This document shows, in pieces, positions 23,704-30,788 of a stretch of 32,753 nucleotides of DNA (within the stretch, counting starts at the first letter, position 1; every line of letters begins with the position of its first letter). A model generated the notes under the pieces. The model was not told where the DNA came from. It was given only the letters and a program-made list of their open reading frames with translations, and searched no databases. The translations under genes and the position numbers were made by a program. This DNA comes from Nitrococcus mobilis (GTDB lineage Bacteria; Pseudomonadota; Gammaproteobacteria; Nitrococcales; Nitrococcaceae), in NCBI GenBank assembly GCA_024102725.1, contig JAGFJL010000060.1:1-32753 (forward strand). The letters are read 5' to 3'.

Positions 23704-24121
23704 TGTCACGGCTCCTGCCAATCGCGATCATCCTTTTACCCCTTGTAACACCGCTGAGCGATTGTGCAAGGCCGCCAGTGCAGTATGCGGCCATCGGCGT
23801 GGGGGGTTTCAGCCTTCGTGGCACGGTGACGCTGCTAAGATAGCCCGTGCTTGATAGGGTTATTCCGACCCGCGCGCTTGGCCCGGCGCATTAACTCTAG
23901 GGTTCGCTGTCGTGACGGCCCCGGGCCGGCGGCAGCCCCTCGGCATTGCCCGAGCGGGTGAATTTCCGAGGCGACATTCGTCGCCCTCCACCGAATCCGT
24001 TTACGCGCCGCCCGGCGTGGATGCGGACCCTCGAATGCCCTCACGGGGACATCGCTCCCCGTGTGTCACGGGTGTGGTGTCCCCTTGTGGATTTCCTCAT
24101 GTAATCCAATCGGAGACTGCC
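23704..24121. other. 418-nt intergenic region
   Basis: No gene is supported. It includes a GGCGAC-attc-GTCGCC hairpin (about 23970-23985) and the hairpin leader of the gene at 24122. The promoter of the leftward membrane protein gene should lie in the AT-richer first 150 nt. Confidence 0.4.
24038..24084 (+). promoter_or_regulatory. C-G-C-G leader with three competing stems
   Basis: ACGGGGA pairs with TCCCCGT (24043-24062). CCCGTG pairs with CACGGG (24058-24072). GGGGACA (24045-24051) also pairs with TGTCCCC (24078-24084). The three share bases, so only one or two can form at once. The start codon is 37 nt downstream. Confidence 0.55.
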
Positions 24122-24784
24122 ATGCCTGTGAATCCATTAAGCATTTTCCTGCTGGTCTTCATCGTTGGAATAGTCAACCAGGCCACGAACAGCATCCGAC
24201 GCCACCGCGTAGAGGCGCAGCAGAGAGCGGTCGATAAGAAAGTCGCCGAGGCCCTGCAAGAGAACTCGGCGGCGGGTGCGCAAACCAGACGGGCCGAGGT
24301 CAAAGAGCCTCGTGCGGCCGCCGACGCCACGATCGCACAGGTCAATAACGACCCCTGTGTCGTGATCCCTTTTCGGGGTGGCTCTGCGGCCGACGCGGGT
24401 AATGTACCGAAACCAGAGCCCGAGCCCGTCGTGGATCTGGCTGCCAATGCGGACGAAGAGCCATTGAAGCGGGAGCCGGTCGTTATCGAAGAAGAGCTCG
24501 GCACGACCGAGGCCATTTTCGCTCGCGACAACAGCTACGCCGAGTATGAAGAGCCAACCGTCTACCGCAGGAATCCCGGGTGGATGGCGACCGAACGGAG
24601 ATGGGCGATCACGGTCTCGCTGGAGGAGCCCGTCGAGAGCGAGGCGGAAGTCGCCGTGTTGCAGGAGCGTTGGGCTGACTACGTCGCCATGATGCGCGAC
24701 GGCGACGGCGACGGCGACAGCGACAGCGACAGCGACGACGGTGGCGAGAACTGGATTCGACTGTCCAGTGAGCGACCGGGTTAG
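24122..24784 (+). CDS. Membrane-anchored acidic protein of unknown function (220 aa)
   Basis: One N-terminal membrane segment (IFLLVFIVGIVNQATN), then a charged helix (RRHRVEAQQRAVDKKVAEAL) and a long acidic, Pro-rich region. A more regular stretch includes YAEYEEPTVYRRNPGW and WAITVSLEEPVES. Near the C-terminus a GDGDGDSDSDSDD run is encoded by a hexanucleotide repeat. GGAG lies 6 nt before the ATG. No family recognised. The hairpin leader ties it to the element's own genes. Confidence 0.65.
   Translation: MPVNPLSIFLLVFIVGIVNQATNSIRRHRVEAQQRAVDKKVAEALQENSAAGAQTRRAEVKEPRAAADATIAQVNNDPCVVIPFRGGSAADAGNVPKPEPEPVVDLAANADEEPLKREPVVIEEELGTTEAIFARDNSYAEYEEPTVYRRNPGWMATERRWAITVSLEEPVESEAEVAVLQERWADYVAMMRDGDGDGDSDSDSDDGGENWIRLSSERPG
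24698..24739 (+). repeat. GACGGC / GACAGC hexanucleotide repeat
   Basis: Three units of GACGGC are followed by three of GACAGC and degenerate continuation, all in frame and coding for the Gly/Asp then Ser/Asp run. Confidence 0.85.
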
Positions 24785-24935
24785 ACAGTGCAAAAGGAGT
24801 TGCCGTTTATTCGCGACTAATGAGGGGGTCGGGACGTTCTGGCGAACGCCCGGCTGCACAGAAACCCCACTGGGGCCATGCCCTGGCGGGTGTGCGCCTC
24901 CGTCGGTGTGGTACACTTCACAAGGAGACGCTTGT

Positions 24936-25307
24936 ATGAGCGACGTGATGTTCGACACGCTGCGGCTGGCCAAAGGCTTCAAGGAGAGCGGCGTCCCCGA
25001 TGGGCAGGCCGAGGGTATGGCGCGTGCGATCGGTCTGGAATGGCAGAGCGGCATGGACGCGTTGGCAACCAAGGCTGATCTGGAACGACTGGAAGCCCGG
25101 ATGGCGACCAAAGAGGATCTCGCTGTCCTGGAGGCCCGGATGGCCACCAAGGACGAGGTGACTGCGCTCTTGGCGCGCGTAACAGCCATTGAAACGACGA
25201 TGGCGACCAAGGAAGCACTGGTGCGCGTGCAGTCCAACCTGCTGCTTGCCGGCATTAGTGCGATAGGACTTTCCACAGCAATCCTGGGCGTCCTTATCAA
25301 GCTCTGA
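24936..25307 (+). CDS. DUF1640-like coiled-coil protein with C-terminal membrane helix
   Basis: 123 aa. The centre has repeats of about 14 residues built on LEARMATKEDL (three recognisable units with ATK), predicted to form a coiled coil. The C-terminus LLLAGISAIGLSTAILGVLI is a membrane helix. The layout resembles DUF1640/coiled-coil CCDC90-type proteins common in bacteria and on plasmids; the function is unknown. AAGGAG is 8 nt before the ATG, and a terminator follows. Confidence 0.75.
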   Translation: MSDVMFDTLRLAKGFKESGVPDGQAEGMARAIGLEWQSGMDALATKADLERLEARMATKEDLAVLEARMATKDEVTALLARVTAIETTMATKEALVRVQSNLLLAGISAIGLSTAILGVLIKL

Positions 25308-25327
25308 GAGATATGCATCAGAAAACC

Positions 25328-25359
25328 AACGGCCCCTGCTTCGGGGCCGTTTGTCTTTG
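25328..25359. terminator. Bidirectional Rho-independent terminator
   Basis: AACGGCCCC (25328-25336) pairs with GGGGCCGTT (25343-25351), with tttgtcttt after it on the + strand and a run of T on the - strand. It serves the coiled-coil gene and the convergent antitoxin gene. Confidence 0.88.
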
Positions 25360-25403
25360 TGCGCCAGGTATTGCGCATAGCGCCTTGGCTGGCACTGATC
25401 CGG

Positions 25404-25685
25404 TCAGGCCGCCTCGGAGAGGCGCATTTCGATGTGCAACCCTGCGCCGGTGGGCATGTTGACGAGGCTATCGAGGCCGAACAGATTGATCTTGCCCCGC
25501 ATCAGGTCCAATACGCGCGGCTGGGTGTGACCGAGCCGTCGGGTAGCCTCTGCCTGAGTCCAACCCTGGCGCTTGATGTGCTCAGCGAGCGCCATCACCA
25601 GCGTCGAGCGAAGCCACATGTTCTCCGCCTCGGCGGGCGTGTCTTCGATTACATCCCACACGCTGCCAAAGCGTTCATTGGTCAT
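25404..25685 (-). CDS. XRE-family antitoxin (HigA-like, HTH_37 type)
   Basis: 93 aa. The helix-turn-helix is seen in LAEHIKRQGWTQAEATRRLG and HTQPRVLDLMRGKINLFGLD, the pattern of antitoxins paired with Gp49/HigB-type toxins. The C-terminus may contribute dimer contacts. GAGGAAG precedes the ATG. The toxin gene that should lie just upstream is reduced to a fragment, so this is an orphan, perhaps kept as an anti-addiction module or repressor. Confidence 0.85.
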   Translation of the reverse strand: MTNERFGSVWDVIEDTPAEAENMWLRSTLVMALAEHIKRQGWTQAEATRRLGHTQPRVLDLMRGKINLFGLDSLVNMPTGAGLHIEMRLSEAA

Positions 25686-25769
25686 CGTCCCAGCTTCCTC
25701 ATTGTCGATCTGTTATCCGGCTTCCTGTCGAGCTGCCTCGGGGAACGAGGGGATCACTGAGCGCGCCAT
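25686..25769 (-). pseudogene. Remnant of a Gp49/HigB-like toxin gene
   Basis: Reading leftward in frame with the antitoxin, the translation gives MARSVIPSFPEAARQEAG, a TAA stop, then QIDNEEAG. Toxins of the phage Gp49-like family begin with FP..AR.EAGyQL..vq.G. The remnant keeps this N-terminal signature with a stop where Tyr is usual, and the remaining ~80 residues are absent. The match is to a remembered family pattern. Confidence 0.5.
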
Positions 25770-25868
25770 CTCGGAACACGGCCGGTTTGTTCCGCTCGTG
25801 CATGGATGGAACTACACAAAAATTTGTATGTTCAAGGATCCTGCTGGCCTGCGGTACGGCTTTTATCC

Positions 25869-26156
25869 TCATCCTTCATCCGGGTCCCATCCCTCATCGT
25901 CGAAGCCCGACAGCACGCTCGGCGCGACCCCGTTTCGCACCGTCTCCCGCGCCTCCGCAGCACCCGGCTGGCGCTCTGTCTGCAACGATGCGCCGGTGGA
26001 CACGAGCCCGCCCCGCGTCGCCAACGCTCCGAGCGTGGCCAGCATACGAACCCGCTCGCTGCGATCGGCCACCGGCAGCGCCTCGAGTTCCTCGTAGAGC
26101 TCGCGGCTCGTGCCGGGCTTGACCGTGATGATGATTCGCAGCCGCTCCTTACTCAT
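25869..26156 (-). CDS. StbB/ParR-like partition adaptor
   Basis: 95 aa. It opens with the strand RLRIIITVKPG, then LYEELEALPVADRSERVRMLATLGAL, the pattern of small ribbon-helix-helix proteins encoded behind ParM/StbA. The second half is polar and probably disordered, as the filament-binding tails of ParR often are. The ATG overlaps the stbA-like stop (ATGAGTAA), so the two are translationally coupled. It would bind a centromere site and hook the DNA to the filament. Confidence 0.68.
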   Translation of the reverse strand: MSKERLRIIITVKPGTSRELYEELEALPVADRSERVRMLATLGALATRGGLVSTGASLQTERQPGAAEARETVRNGVAPSVLSGFDDEGWDPDEG

Positions 26157-27144
26157 GCCCAAACCCCGCCAGCACAAGGAACCCATCGGCGTTGGCCATG
26201 GACGCGTTCTCCATGACCGCCACGCGCTGGCGGCGGAACGCCCGGCGGATCGCAGGCGCGTACAGTCCCGCGCCGCCGCCGGCAACGAGCACCACGTCGA
26301 TGTTGAACGCGAGCCCGCGCAGGCTGGAGGCGATCTCAGGCAGCGCCCGATCGCAGGCCATCTTGCTCGCGCGCTCCAGATACGGCAATGCATCCACCTC
26401 ACGCCCGCCGCAGAAAATGCTCGTGTGCCCCTCGCGCAGTCGCTCCTCCAGGCTCGCCTTGTAGAGCCCCGGCATTGCGGTCACGTCGTCGAACGTGCGG
26501 GTGATCGCCTCATCTGCCATCTCCAGCACCCGCGACATCGCCTCGGTCGAGGTCGCCGCGGCCTGCGGGTAAGGGCGGTTATGGCGGATTACCACGCTGT
26601 CCACGCTGAAAAAGCCGGGATCGATCACGAGCGCCGTTCTCTCACTCATGGCCTCGGTCGCGCCCGGGGTACGGGAGAGATAGGAGATGTACATGCCCGC
26701 TGGCTGCGGGTAGACGCGGGCGTCGCACACCTCCACGACCCGATCGGGACCAATCCGGTGGTGGCCCTTGAGCCGCCGGGCGATCTGCTCGCGCAGCGCC
26801 TTGTTGAAATACTGGCTGACGGGCAGCCCCGTGGCCACGCACTCGATGCGGCTCGCGCCCGTGCACGCCAGCGCGGCGTGGTAGAGCGCGCGGTACTGCC
26901 GGCTCTCGGTGTAGGCGCGATCCAGCGAGCGCGACCAGTCGGCGACCATGTGCGGCGGGATGCCGGCGAGGTAGGGCTCGCCATCGACCATGACGCGGAT
27001 GCCACCGTCGCCGCCAAGATAATCGGTGCCGGAGCGCTCGATGGGTGCGGCGCCTACCGGCAGGATCAGCTCGTGCGGCTGCCCGCCCGGCTTGGCGAAG
27101 GAGAGCTTCACGCTGGAGTAGCCGATGTCGAGTCCCATACGCAT
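26149..27144 (-). CDS. ParM/StbA-type actin-like partition ATPase
   Basis: 331 aa. Phosphate 1 motif MGLDIGYSSVK at the start, phosphate 2 LVIDPGFFSVDSVV near 175-190, and the adenosine motif VLVAGGGAGLYAP near the end. These proteins polymerise to segregate low-copy plasmids. AGAGGA stands 7 nt before ATG 27144. Its presence suggests that the element exists at least temporarily as an autonomous plasmid-like form. I saw no iteron-like centromere in the 545 nt upstream. Confidence 0.9.
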   Translation of the reverse strand: MRMGLDIGYSSVKLSFAKPGGQPHELILPVGAAPIERSGTDYLGGDGGIRVMVDGEPYLAGIPPHMVADWSRSLDRAYTESRQYRALYHAALACTGASRIECVATGLPVSQYFNKALREQIARRLKGHHRIGPDRVVEVCDARVYPQPAGMYISYLSRTPGATEAMSERTALVIDPGFFSVDSVVIRHNRPYPQAAATSTEAMSRVLEMADEAITRTFDDVTAMPGLYKASLEERLREGHTSIFCGGREVDALPYLERASKMACDRALPEIASSLRGLAFNIDVVLVAGGGAGLYAPAIRRAFRRQRVAVMENASMANADGFLVLAGFGHE

Positions 27145-27690
27145 GGGTCGGTCCTCTTGGTCGGGTTGGGCCGCGCCTGACGGTCGATGAAGCCCTGGCG
27201 GCGACCGGTAAGTACATGGATACCCGGATTCGGGCGGGCGTTAGGGATGGCGCACCGAACGGTTGTTGCGGGGTGCACGGTCCACCGGTGCGGCCAGGGT
27301 GGCACCTGCGGAAAGGGCTTGGGATGCTGAAACGGGCCTGGAGAGTTGGGGGTTTCGGCTGCGCAGCTCGGGCAGCCGGGCCGACGGGGTGTTTGCGCAC
27401 GCTAGCCCTGGAGACCGACCCCACCGTGGCGACCGTGGAGGACCACTTAGCCCAACTGCAACGTCGCCGGCTTGTCGGTTATCCGGCCTGGGGCGCGCGG
27501 TACCATGGGTAACAGGTGGATCAGTATGAGCGAATCTGCTGTCAACCGGGCGAAATGCTTATGTGCAGCGACAAGAGGATTGAGAAAAAGGGGTTCCGGG
27601 ATTTTGGGCGATTTAACGGTAGATATCGGGACTTGATAGGGGATGACTCGCGGGATATGATGGGATATCACTACCGTGAGGAACCTTGAT
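27145..27690. other. 545-nt intergenic region between divergent genes
   Basis: It should contain the stbA promoter and perhaps its centromere. The right half (from ~27530) becomes AT-richer, with near-repeats gggatat at 27652-27666. A rightward frame ending at 27512 has a short winged-helix-like tail (TVATVEDHLAQLQRRRLVGY) but no coherent start, and may be a decayed gene. Confidence 0.4.
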
Positions 27691-28349
27691 ATGCCGCGCC
27701 AAACCTTCGTTGGGAAATTGAGTATGGGGCACCGCGAGGAGCTCAACCGGGCATTGAGGGCACGTGGGTATGGCGGTTCTATTGAACTCGCCAAGTGGCT
27801 CGAAGAGCTTGGGTACGAATCATCGAAATCGTCCGTGCATCGGTACGCGCAGGCGTTGCGCGCATCAGACGGGCTAAGCCAAGCGACTGGGTACGAGATT
27901 GATGCACGGCAGGCTGTGGCACCTAATGGGTTGTCTCGCCGGCAACAACTATTGCTCGAGCTCGGGGCACTGCGGGAGCGTGAATACCAGTTACTCAATG
28001 ATCTCCTTGATTTAAGTGAATTGGAATTTGATCCCGAAACCGGAGATGCCCCAGGAGAACATAGCTCAGTGTAGTGGGCGACAGATAGATTTTGGAAAAT
28101 CAGGGGTGGTGGACAGATAATTTGATACACGGTTTTATGCGTTAGATATGCGCCCTTTAAAGATCTGCGCCTATGCTCTCGATCCTCTTGCCTTGGCTGG
28201 CCGTTCGGTGGGCCTATGATGATCGTGCCGTGGTTGTCTCCCTCTATGACGATGGTGGTGCTGTTGCCGGATCGGCCGGTGTCGGACGGCTCGATGTTGT
28301 CGCGGACGGTATCTCCTATCTCCTTCAGGTAATCGCGCTTCCCAGCCAT
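27447..28349 (-). CDS. Leftward prophage frame, real N-terminus, reading out through the left end
   Basis: ATG 28349 has GAGGGG 5 nt upstream. The first ~70 residues look protein-like (KRDYLKEIGDTVRDNI, then a strand-rich TTIVIEGDNHGTIIIG). No stop occurs before the presumed prophage end at 28070; the frame continues antisense through the Gp27-like gene to a 300-codon total with Ser/Arg/Pro-rich junk-like composition. The N-terminal part is probably a genuine small gene downstream of the repressor, and the rest is target DNA. The protein's function is unknown. Confidence 0.4.
   Translation of the reverse strand: MAGKRDYLKEIGDTVRDNIEPSDTGRSGNSTTIVIEGDNHGTIIIGPPNGQPRQEDREHRRRSLKGAYLTHKTVYQIICPPPLIFQNLSVAHYTELCSPGASPVSGSNSNSLKSRRSLSNWYSRSRSAPSSSNSCCRRDNPLGATACRASISYPVAWLSPSDARNACAYRCTDDFDDSYPSSSSHLASSIEPPYPRALNARLSSSRCPILNFPTKVWRGISRFLTVVISHHIPRVIPYQVPISTVKSPKIPEPLFLNPLVAAHKHFARLTADSLILIHLLPMVPRAPGRITDKPATLQLG
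27691..28074 (+). CDS. Mu Gp27-like (DUF3486) protein, 3' end at prophage junction
   Basis: 127 aa. The N-terminal ~65 residues fit the DUF3486 pattern: L.REELNRALRARGY, SIELAKWLEELGYESSKS and SVHRYAQAL. Gp27-like proteins are part of the packaging/late gene set of Mu-like phages. Here the gene stands alone and is shorter than typical members (about 180 aa). Its last codons (SV, stop) lie on the presumed left end of the Mu-like prophage, so the original C-terminus may have been lost by insertion. GAGGAA 7 nt upstream supports ATG 27691 over GTG 27676. Confidence 0.6.
   Translation: MPRQTFVGKLSMGHREELNRALRARGYGGSIELAKWLEELGYESSKSSVHRYAQALRASDGLSQATGYEIDARQAVAPNGLSRRQQLLLELGALREREYQLLNDLLDLSELEFDPETGDAPGEHSSV
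28074..28128. repeat. Two direct end repeats, candidate transposase binding sites
   Basis: GTGGgcgACAGATAgATTTTG (from 28074) and GTGGACAGATAATTTGATAC (28109-28128) match over GTGG, ACAGATA and ATTT with small gaps. They lie at the presumed prophage terminus, where MuA-type proteins bind tandem sites. Confidence 0.55.
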
Positions 28350-28461
28350 GTAATCCCCTCACACATTATATATATGTAGTTATTTGCCGCTGCCCGTGCC
28401 CCAGGGAGCGGTTAAAGAACTACAACATAAGCATCTTATAAGTCAATGTATGAGAATGGGT

Positions 28462-28938
28462 TCACGCGACGAGGCGAATGATCTCGGCGAGCGTCTTCTT
28501 GTCGAGCTGGCCTTGGCGTTCGAGGCCGAGTTGGTAGGCCAGGCGTATGACCTTGGCTTCCGCATGCGGCGGGAGCTGCGTGCGTGTATCCATCAGCGCC
28601 TGGCGCACGGTGGCCACCAGGCCCTCGAGGAGGTCTAGGTCGGGGTCTATCCTTTCACCTACCTGATCTGGCGCATGCTCCTTCCCAAAGCATATCCAAT
28701 CCATGCTGACGTTCGCAGCTACAGCCAGCCGTGCTATCGGCTCTAGGCGAGGAGGCGTATCGCCAGTCAAGTACCGAGCCAACTGATCAACCGAAACCCC
28801 GGCAATTTGTGCAGCAAATTTGCGGGTTCCCACCTTCTCTGCCGCAGCTAATATGCGGGTTCCAACTTCGTCCAGGTTTATAGGAACTGGGGGACTAGCC
28901 TGGCAAGGCTGTTCCAGCTTCCTATGTTTATCTTTCAT
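28462..28938 (-). CDS. Prophage repressor, XRE-type helix-turn-helix
   Basis: 158 aa. HTH in KFAAQIAGVSVDQLARYL (about 40-57), followed by PPRLEPIARLAVAANVSMDW, the usual continuation in Cro/CI-like proteins. A helical C-terminal part with Lys/Arg/Leu may oligomerise. It is divergent from ner across a 113-bp operator region, as the Mu c gene is. Expected role: repression of the early promoter and maintenance of lysogeny. The start at 28938 has only a weak AAGG. Confidence 0.82.
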   Translation of the reverse strand: MKDKHRKLEQPCQASPPVPINLDEVGTRILAAAEKVGTRKFAAQIAGVSVDQLARYLTGDTPPRLEPIARLAVAANVSMDWICFGKEHAPDQVGERIDPDLDLLEGLVATVRQALMDTRTQLPPHAEAKVIRLAYQLGLERQGQLDKKTLAEIIRLVA

Positions 28939-28962
28939 ATCAATACCTTAGTTAAAAGTTGG

Positions 28963-29043
28963 CATTTTTGCGGACGTTTCTGAACCTGGAACTAAGGTAG
29001 AACCGCAAATATGCTTGACATGCTCCGCAAATAGGCGTACTGT
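28963..29043 (+). promoter_or_regulatory. Early promoter and operator repeats between repressor and ner
   Basis: TTGACA (29015-29020), a 17-nt spacer and TACTGT (29038-29043) form a sigma-70-type promoter. Three copies of a CCGCAAA-type site surround it: TTTGCGGA inverted at 28967-28974, ACCGCAAATATG (29002-29013) and TCCGCAAATAGG (29024-29035). The last lies inside the spacer, where a repressor would block polymerase. Confidence 0.75.
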
Positions 29044-29051
29044 CCTTAAGC

Positions 29052-29408
29052 ATGATCAAGTTAAACACCGCAACCAAACAGCTCCTGAAGGACCCGCGCA
29101 AACGGCGCGGATGGGTCATCTATCAGCTCACCTTGCGGGGGAGCTCGCTCGCCGATGTCGCCCGCCAATCCGGGGTGCGCCGGCAGACGCTCTACATGGC
29201 GTTCGAGCGCCCGTATCCGCGCATGGAATCGCTCATAGCGGCGGCGCTCGATCTCACGCCGGCGCAGCTCTGGCCGGAGCGCTACGACGCCGACGGGCTG
29301 CCGCTGCGTCAACGCGGTACACGCCGCAAATCTACTACCAAGTCAACACAGAAACAGCATACCGCGCGCACGAAAGCGCGCAATACGCACGCGAATGAGG
29401 TTGCTTAG
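29052..29408 (+). CDS. ner: Ner-like DNA-binding early regulator
   Basis: 118 aa. The Ner/Nlp domain is seen in KRRGWVIYQLTLRGSSLADV, VRRQTLYMAFERPYPRMES and AAALDLTPAQLWPERYD. A long basic Lys/Arg/Thr-rich tail follows, which Mu Ner lacks. Ner represses the early and repressor promoters. The -10 box ends 8 nt before the ATG, so the message is probably leaderless, and no RBS is seen. Confidence 0.85.
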   Translation: MIKLNTATKQLLKDPRKRRGWVIYQLTLRGSSLADVARQSGVRRQTLYMAFERPYPRMESLIAAALDLTPAQLWPERYDADGLPLRQRGTRRKSTTKSTQKQHTARTKARNTHANEVA

Positions 29409-29410
29409 GC

Positions 29411-29860
29411 ATGACTCCCGTAAAGCGCGTCAAGCGCGATGAGCAGACCTTCGATCTATTCGAAATCCCGCACGCGCAGGAGCCGATCCCATCGAGCATG
29501 GACTACCGCGCGCCGGTATCCGCGCTGGTCGGCCAGGTGCTGCGCGCGGCGGATTGCGACCGTTACGAGATCGCCGCGCAGGTCAGCCGGCTCGCCGGCA
29601 AAGAGGTCAGCAAATACATGCTCGATGCCTACGCCTCGGAGAGCCGGATCGATTTCAACATCCCGCTGTGGTTGGTGGCGCCGCTGGAGAGCGTGTGCAA
29701 CTCGTGCCAATTGAGCAACTGGCTGGTGCAGATGCGCGGCGGGCGGATGCTGCTGGGGCGGGAGGTGCTCAATGCGGAGCTCGGCAAGTTCGAGCAGCAG
29801 CGGGCTCAGATCACCGAGCAAATCACGAAGTTGAAGAAGCTGATGGGGGAGATGGAATGA
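29411..29860 (+). CDS. Conserved Mu-like early phage protein (149 aa)
   Basis: The pattern RYEIAAQVSRLAGKEVSKYML, DAYASESR and GGRMLLGREVLNAELGKFE recurs, as far as I recall, in a small protein encoded near ner and MuA in Mu-like phages. The C-terminus is a coiled coil (QRAQITEQITKLKKLM). Its function is not known to me. It starts 3 nt after the ner stop; RBS weak. Confidence 0.75.
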   Translation: MTPVKRVKRDEQTFDLFEIPHAQEPIPSSMDYRAPVSALVGQVLRAADCDRYEIAAQVSRLAGKEVSKYMLDAYASESRIDFNIPLWLVAPLESVCNSCQLSNWLVQMRGGRMLLGREVLNAELGKFEQQRAQITEQITKLKKLMGEME

Positions 29861-29967
29861 GTTGGACGAGCTTTTTTATCGGGTTGGCGGTCATCGGGTT
29901 TGCGGTTACCTATGGGTTGATGGGGCTGGTGTCGGCCACGGGGTTGGCCGCGGTGAGTCACGGGTAG
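29857..29967 (+). CDS. Small membrane protein (36 aa)
   Basis: MSWTSFFIGLAVIGFAVTYG and a following LMGLVSATGLAAV form one long or two short membrane helices. The ATG overlaps the previous stop (ATGA) and GGGGGAGATGG precedes it. Small membrane proteins are common in early regions of Mu-like phages; no role is assigned. Confidence 0.6.
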   Translation: MSWTSFFIGLAVIGFAVTYGLMGLVSATGLAAVSHG

Positions 29968-29976
29968 GAGGGTGCC

Positions 29977-30177
29977 ATGAGTAAGGAAATATCTGATCAC
30001 GAAGGCCAGATGATCGCTCTCAAGATTATTCAGCACCTCCATGGGCTCAACGTAGCGCAGGCGCAGTGGGTGCTGCGCGAGGCCGAGCAGATCCTCGCGC
30101 AGTCCACCACCGTAGATGCTACCGGCGCAACGTTCGCTGCAGCATTTCGAGCACTCGAGGCTGGCTCTGGTGAATGA
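29977..30177 (+). CDS. Small hypothetical phage protein (66 aa)
   Basis: Helical, acidic product (LKIIQHLHGLNVAQAQWVLREAEQIL), led by a strong GGAGGG. It has the same direction as and close spacing to the early operon. Its 3' end overlaps the leftward frame at 30119 by 59 bp. Confidence 0.6.
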   Translation: MSKEISDHEGQMIALKIIQHLHGLNVAQAQWVLREAEQILAQSTTVDATGATFAAAFRALEAGSGE

Positions 30178-30313
30178 GCTCGATCGCTTCCCGGATGAAA
30201 TCGCCACCCACCCTAGTGGTGCCCCTGGCCTTCTTTTCGGCTGCGATCTGCTTTTCCAGCGAGATCACTTGGGCGACCAGGATCTTCGTAAGCAAGGCGT
30301 TCTCCGTTTCCAT
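30119..30313 (-). CDS. Possible small leftward protein (64 aa)
   Basis: The frame begins METENALLTKILVAQVISLE with AGAGGG before it, and the composition is helical and charged throughout. It opposes the early operon and overlaps the end of the gene at 29977. A longer start at 30400 would run antisense into the next gene and is less likely. Start coordinate may be off by a base. Confidence 0.4.
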   Translation of the reverse strand: METENALLTKILVAQVISLEKQIAAEKKARGTTRVGGDFIREAIELIHQSQPRVLEMLQRTLRR

Positions 30314-30398
30314 GGGGGATCCCTCTTCGTTTGTGGATTGGTTGGCGCTGGTCACTTTACCGAGGCGGGCGGCCCCCGCCCATTTCCTGGGGTGCGGC

Positions 30399-30788
30399 AT
30401 GAGTACTAGTTCTCATCCTGGCGCGGTGGTCAATATCCGGCAGCTCTCCAGCCTGCTTGGCGTTACTCAGTCTGCCGTCTCACGCCGCGCCAAGCGCGAG
30501 GGCTGGCCGTTCAAGGAGGAGGCGGTGCGCGGCGGTTGGCGGCGGCTCTATCCGGTCAAGGAATTACCGCCTCACGTCCGCTTGGCACTGGCCGGAGAGC
30601 GGGTGAAGCCGCAGGGCCACACCGGACGGCCGACTCGGACCAACCGGCACATGGTCGCGCGTTCCGATCTGCGCCTGGTTGCCATGGAGCTGCGTGATCT
30701 CGCCGAACACCACGAGCTGATCGCCCGCGAGCTCGCTTACCTCGCCGAGGCATTGCTGCCGAGCGGCAAGGAGGATGCGGATGCGTAA
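30399..30788 (+). CDS. Stand-alone Mu-type DNA-binding domain protein (129 aa)
   Basis: Residues ~10-65 form a winged helix of the MuA N-terminal type: INIRQLSSLLG-like start (NIRQLSSLLGVTQSAVSRRA), KREGWPFKEE, GGWRRLYPVKELPPHVRLAL. A basic linker and a helix (ELRDLAEHHELIARELAYL) follow. The next gene, MuA, has its own copy of this domain. The stop overlaps the MuA start (ATGCGTAA). It may regulate transposition or bind the enhancer/operator sites. Confidence 0.72.
   Translation: MSTSSHPGAVVNIRQLSSLLGVTQSAVSRRAKREGWPFKEEAVRGGWRRLYPVKELPPHVRLALAGERVKPQGHTGRPTRTNRHMVARSDLRLVAMELRDLAEHHELIARELAYLAEALLPSGKEDADA

Noticed and set aside
24698..24739. CRISPR-like or regulatory array
   Set aside because: It is a short in-frame hexanucleotide repeat coding for an acidic run, without spacers.
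24137..25378. 413-codon leftward frame
   Set aside because: It spans two well-supported rightward genes and a terminator, has a Ser/Arg/Pro/Val-rich composition and no plausible start signal.
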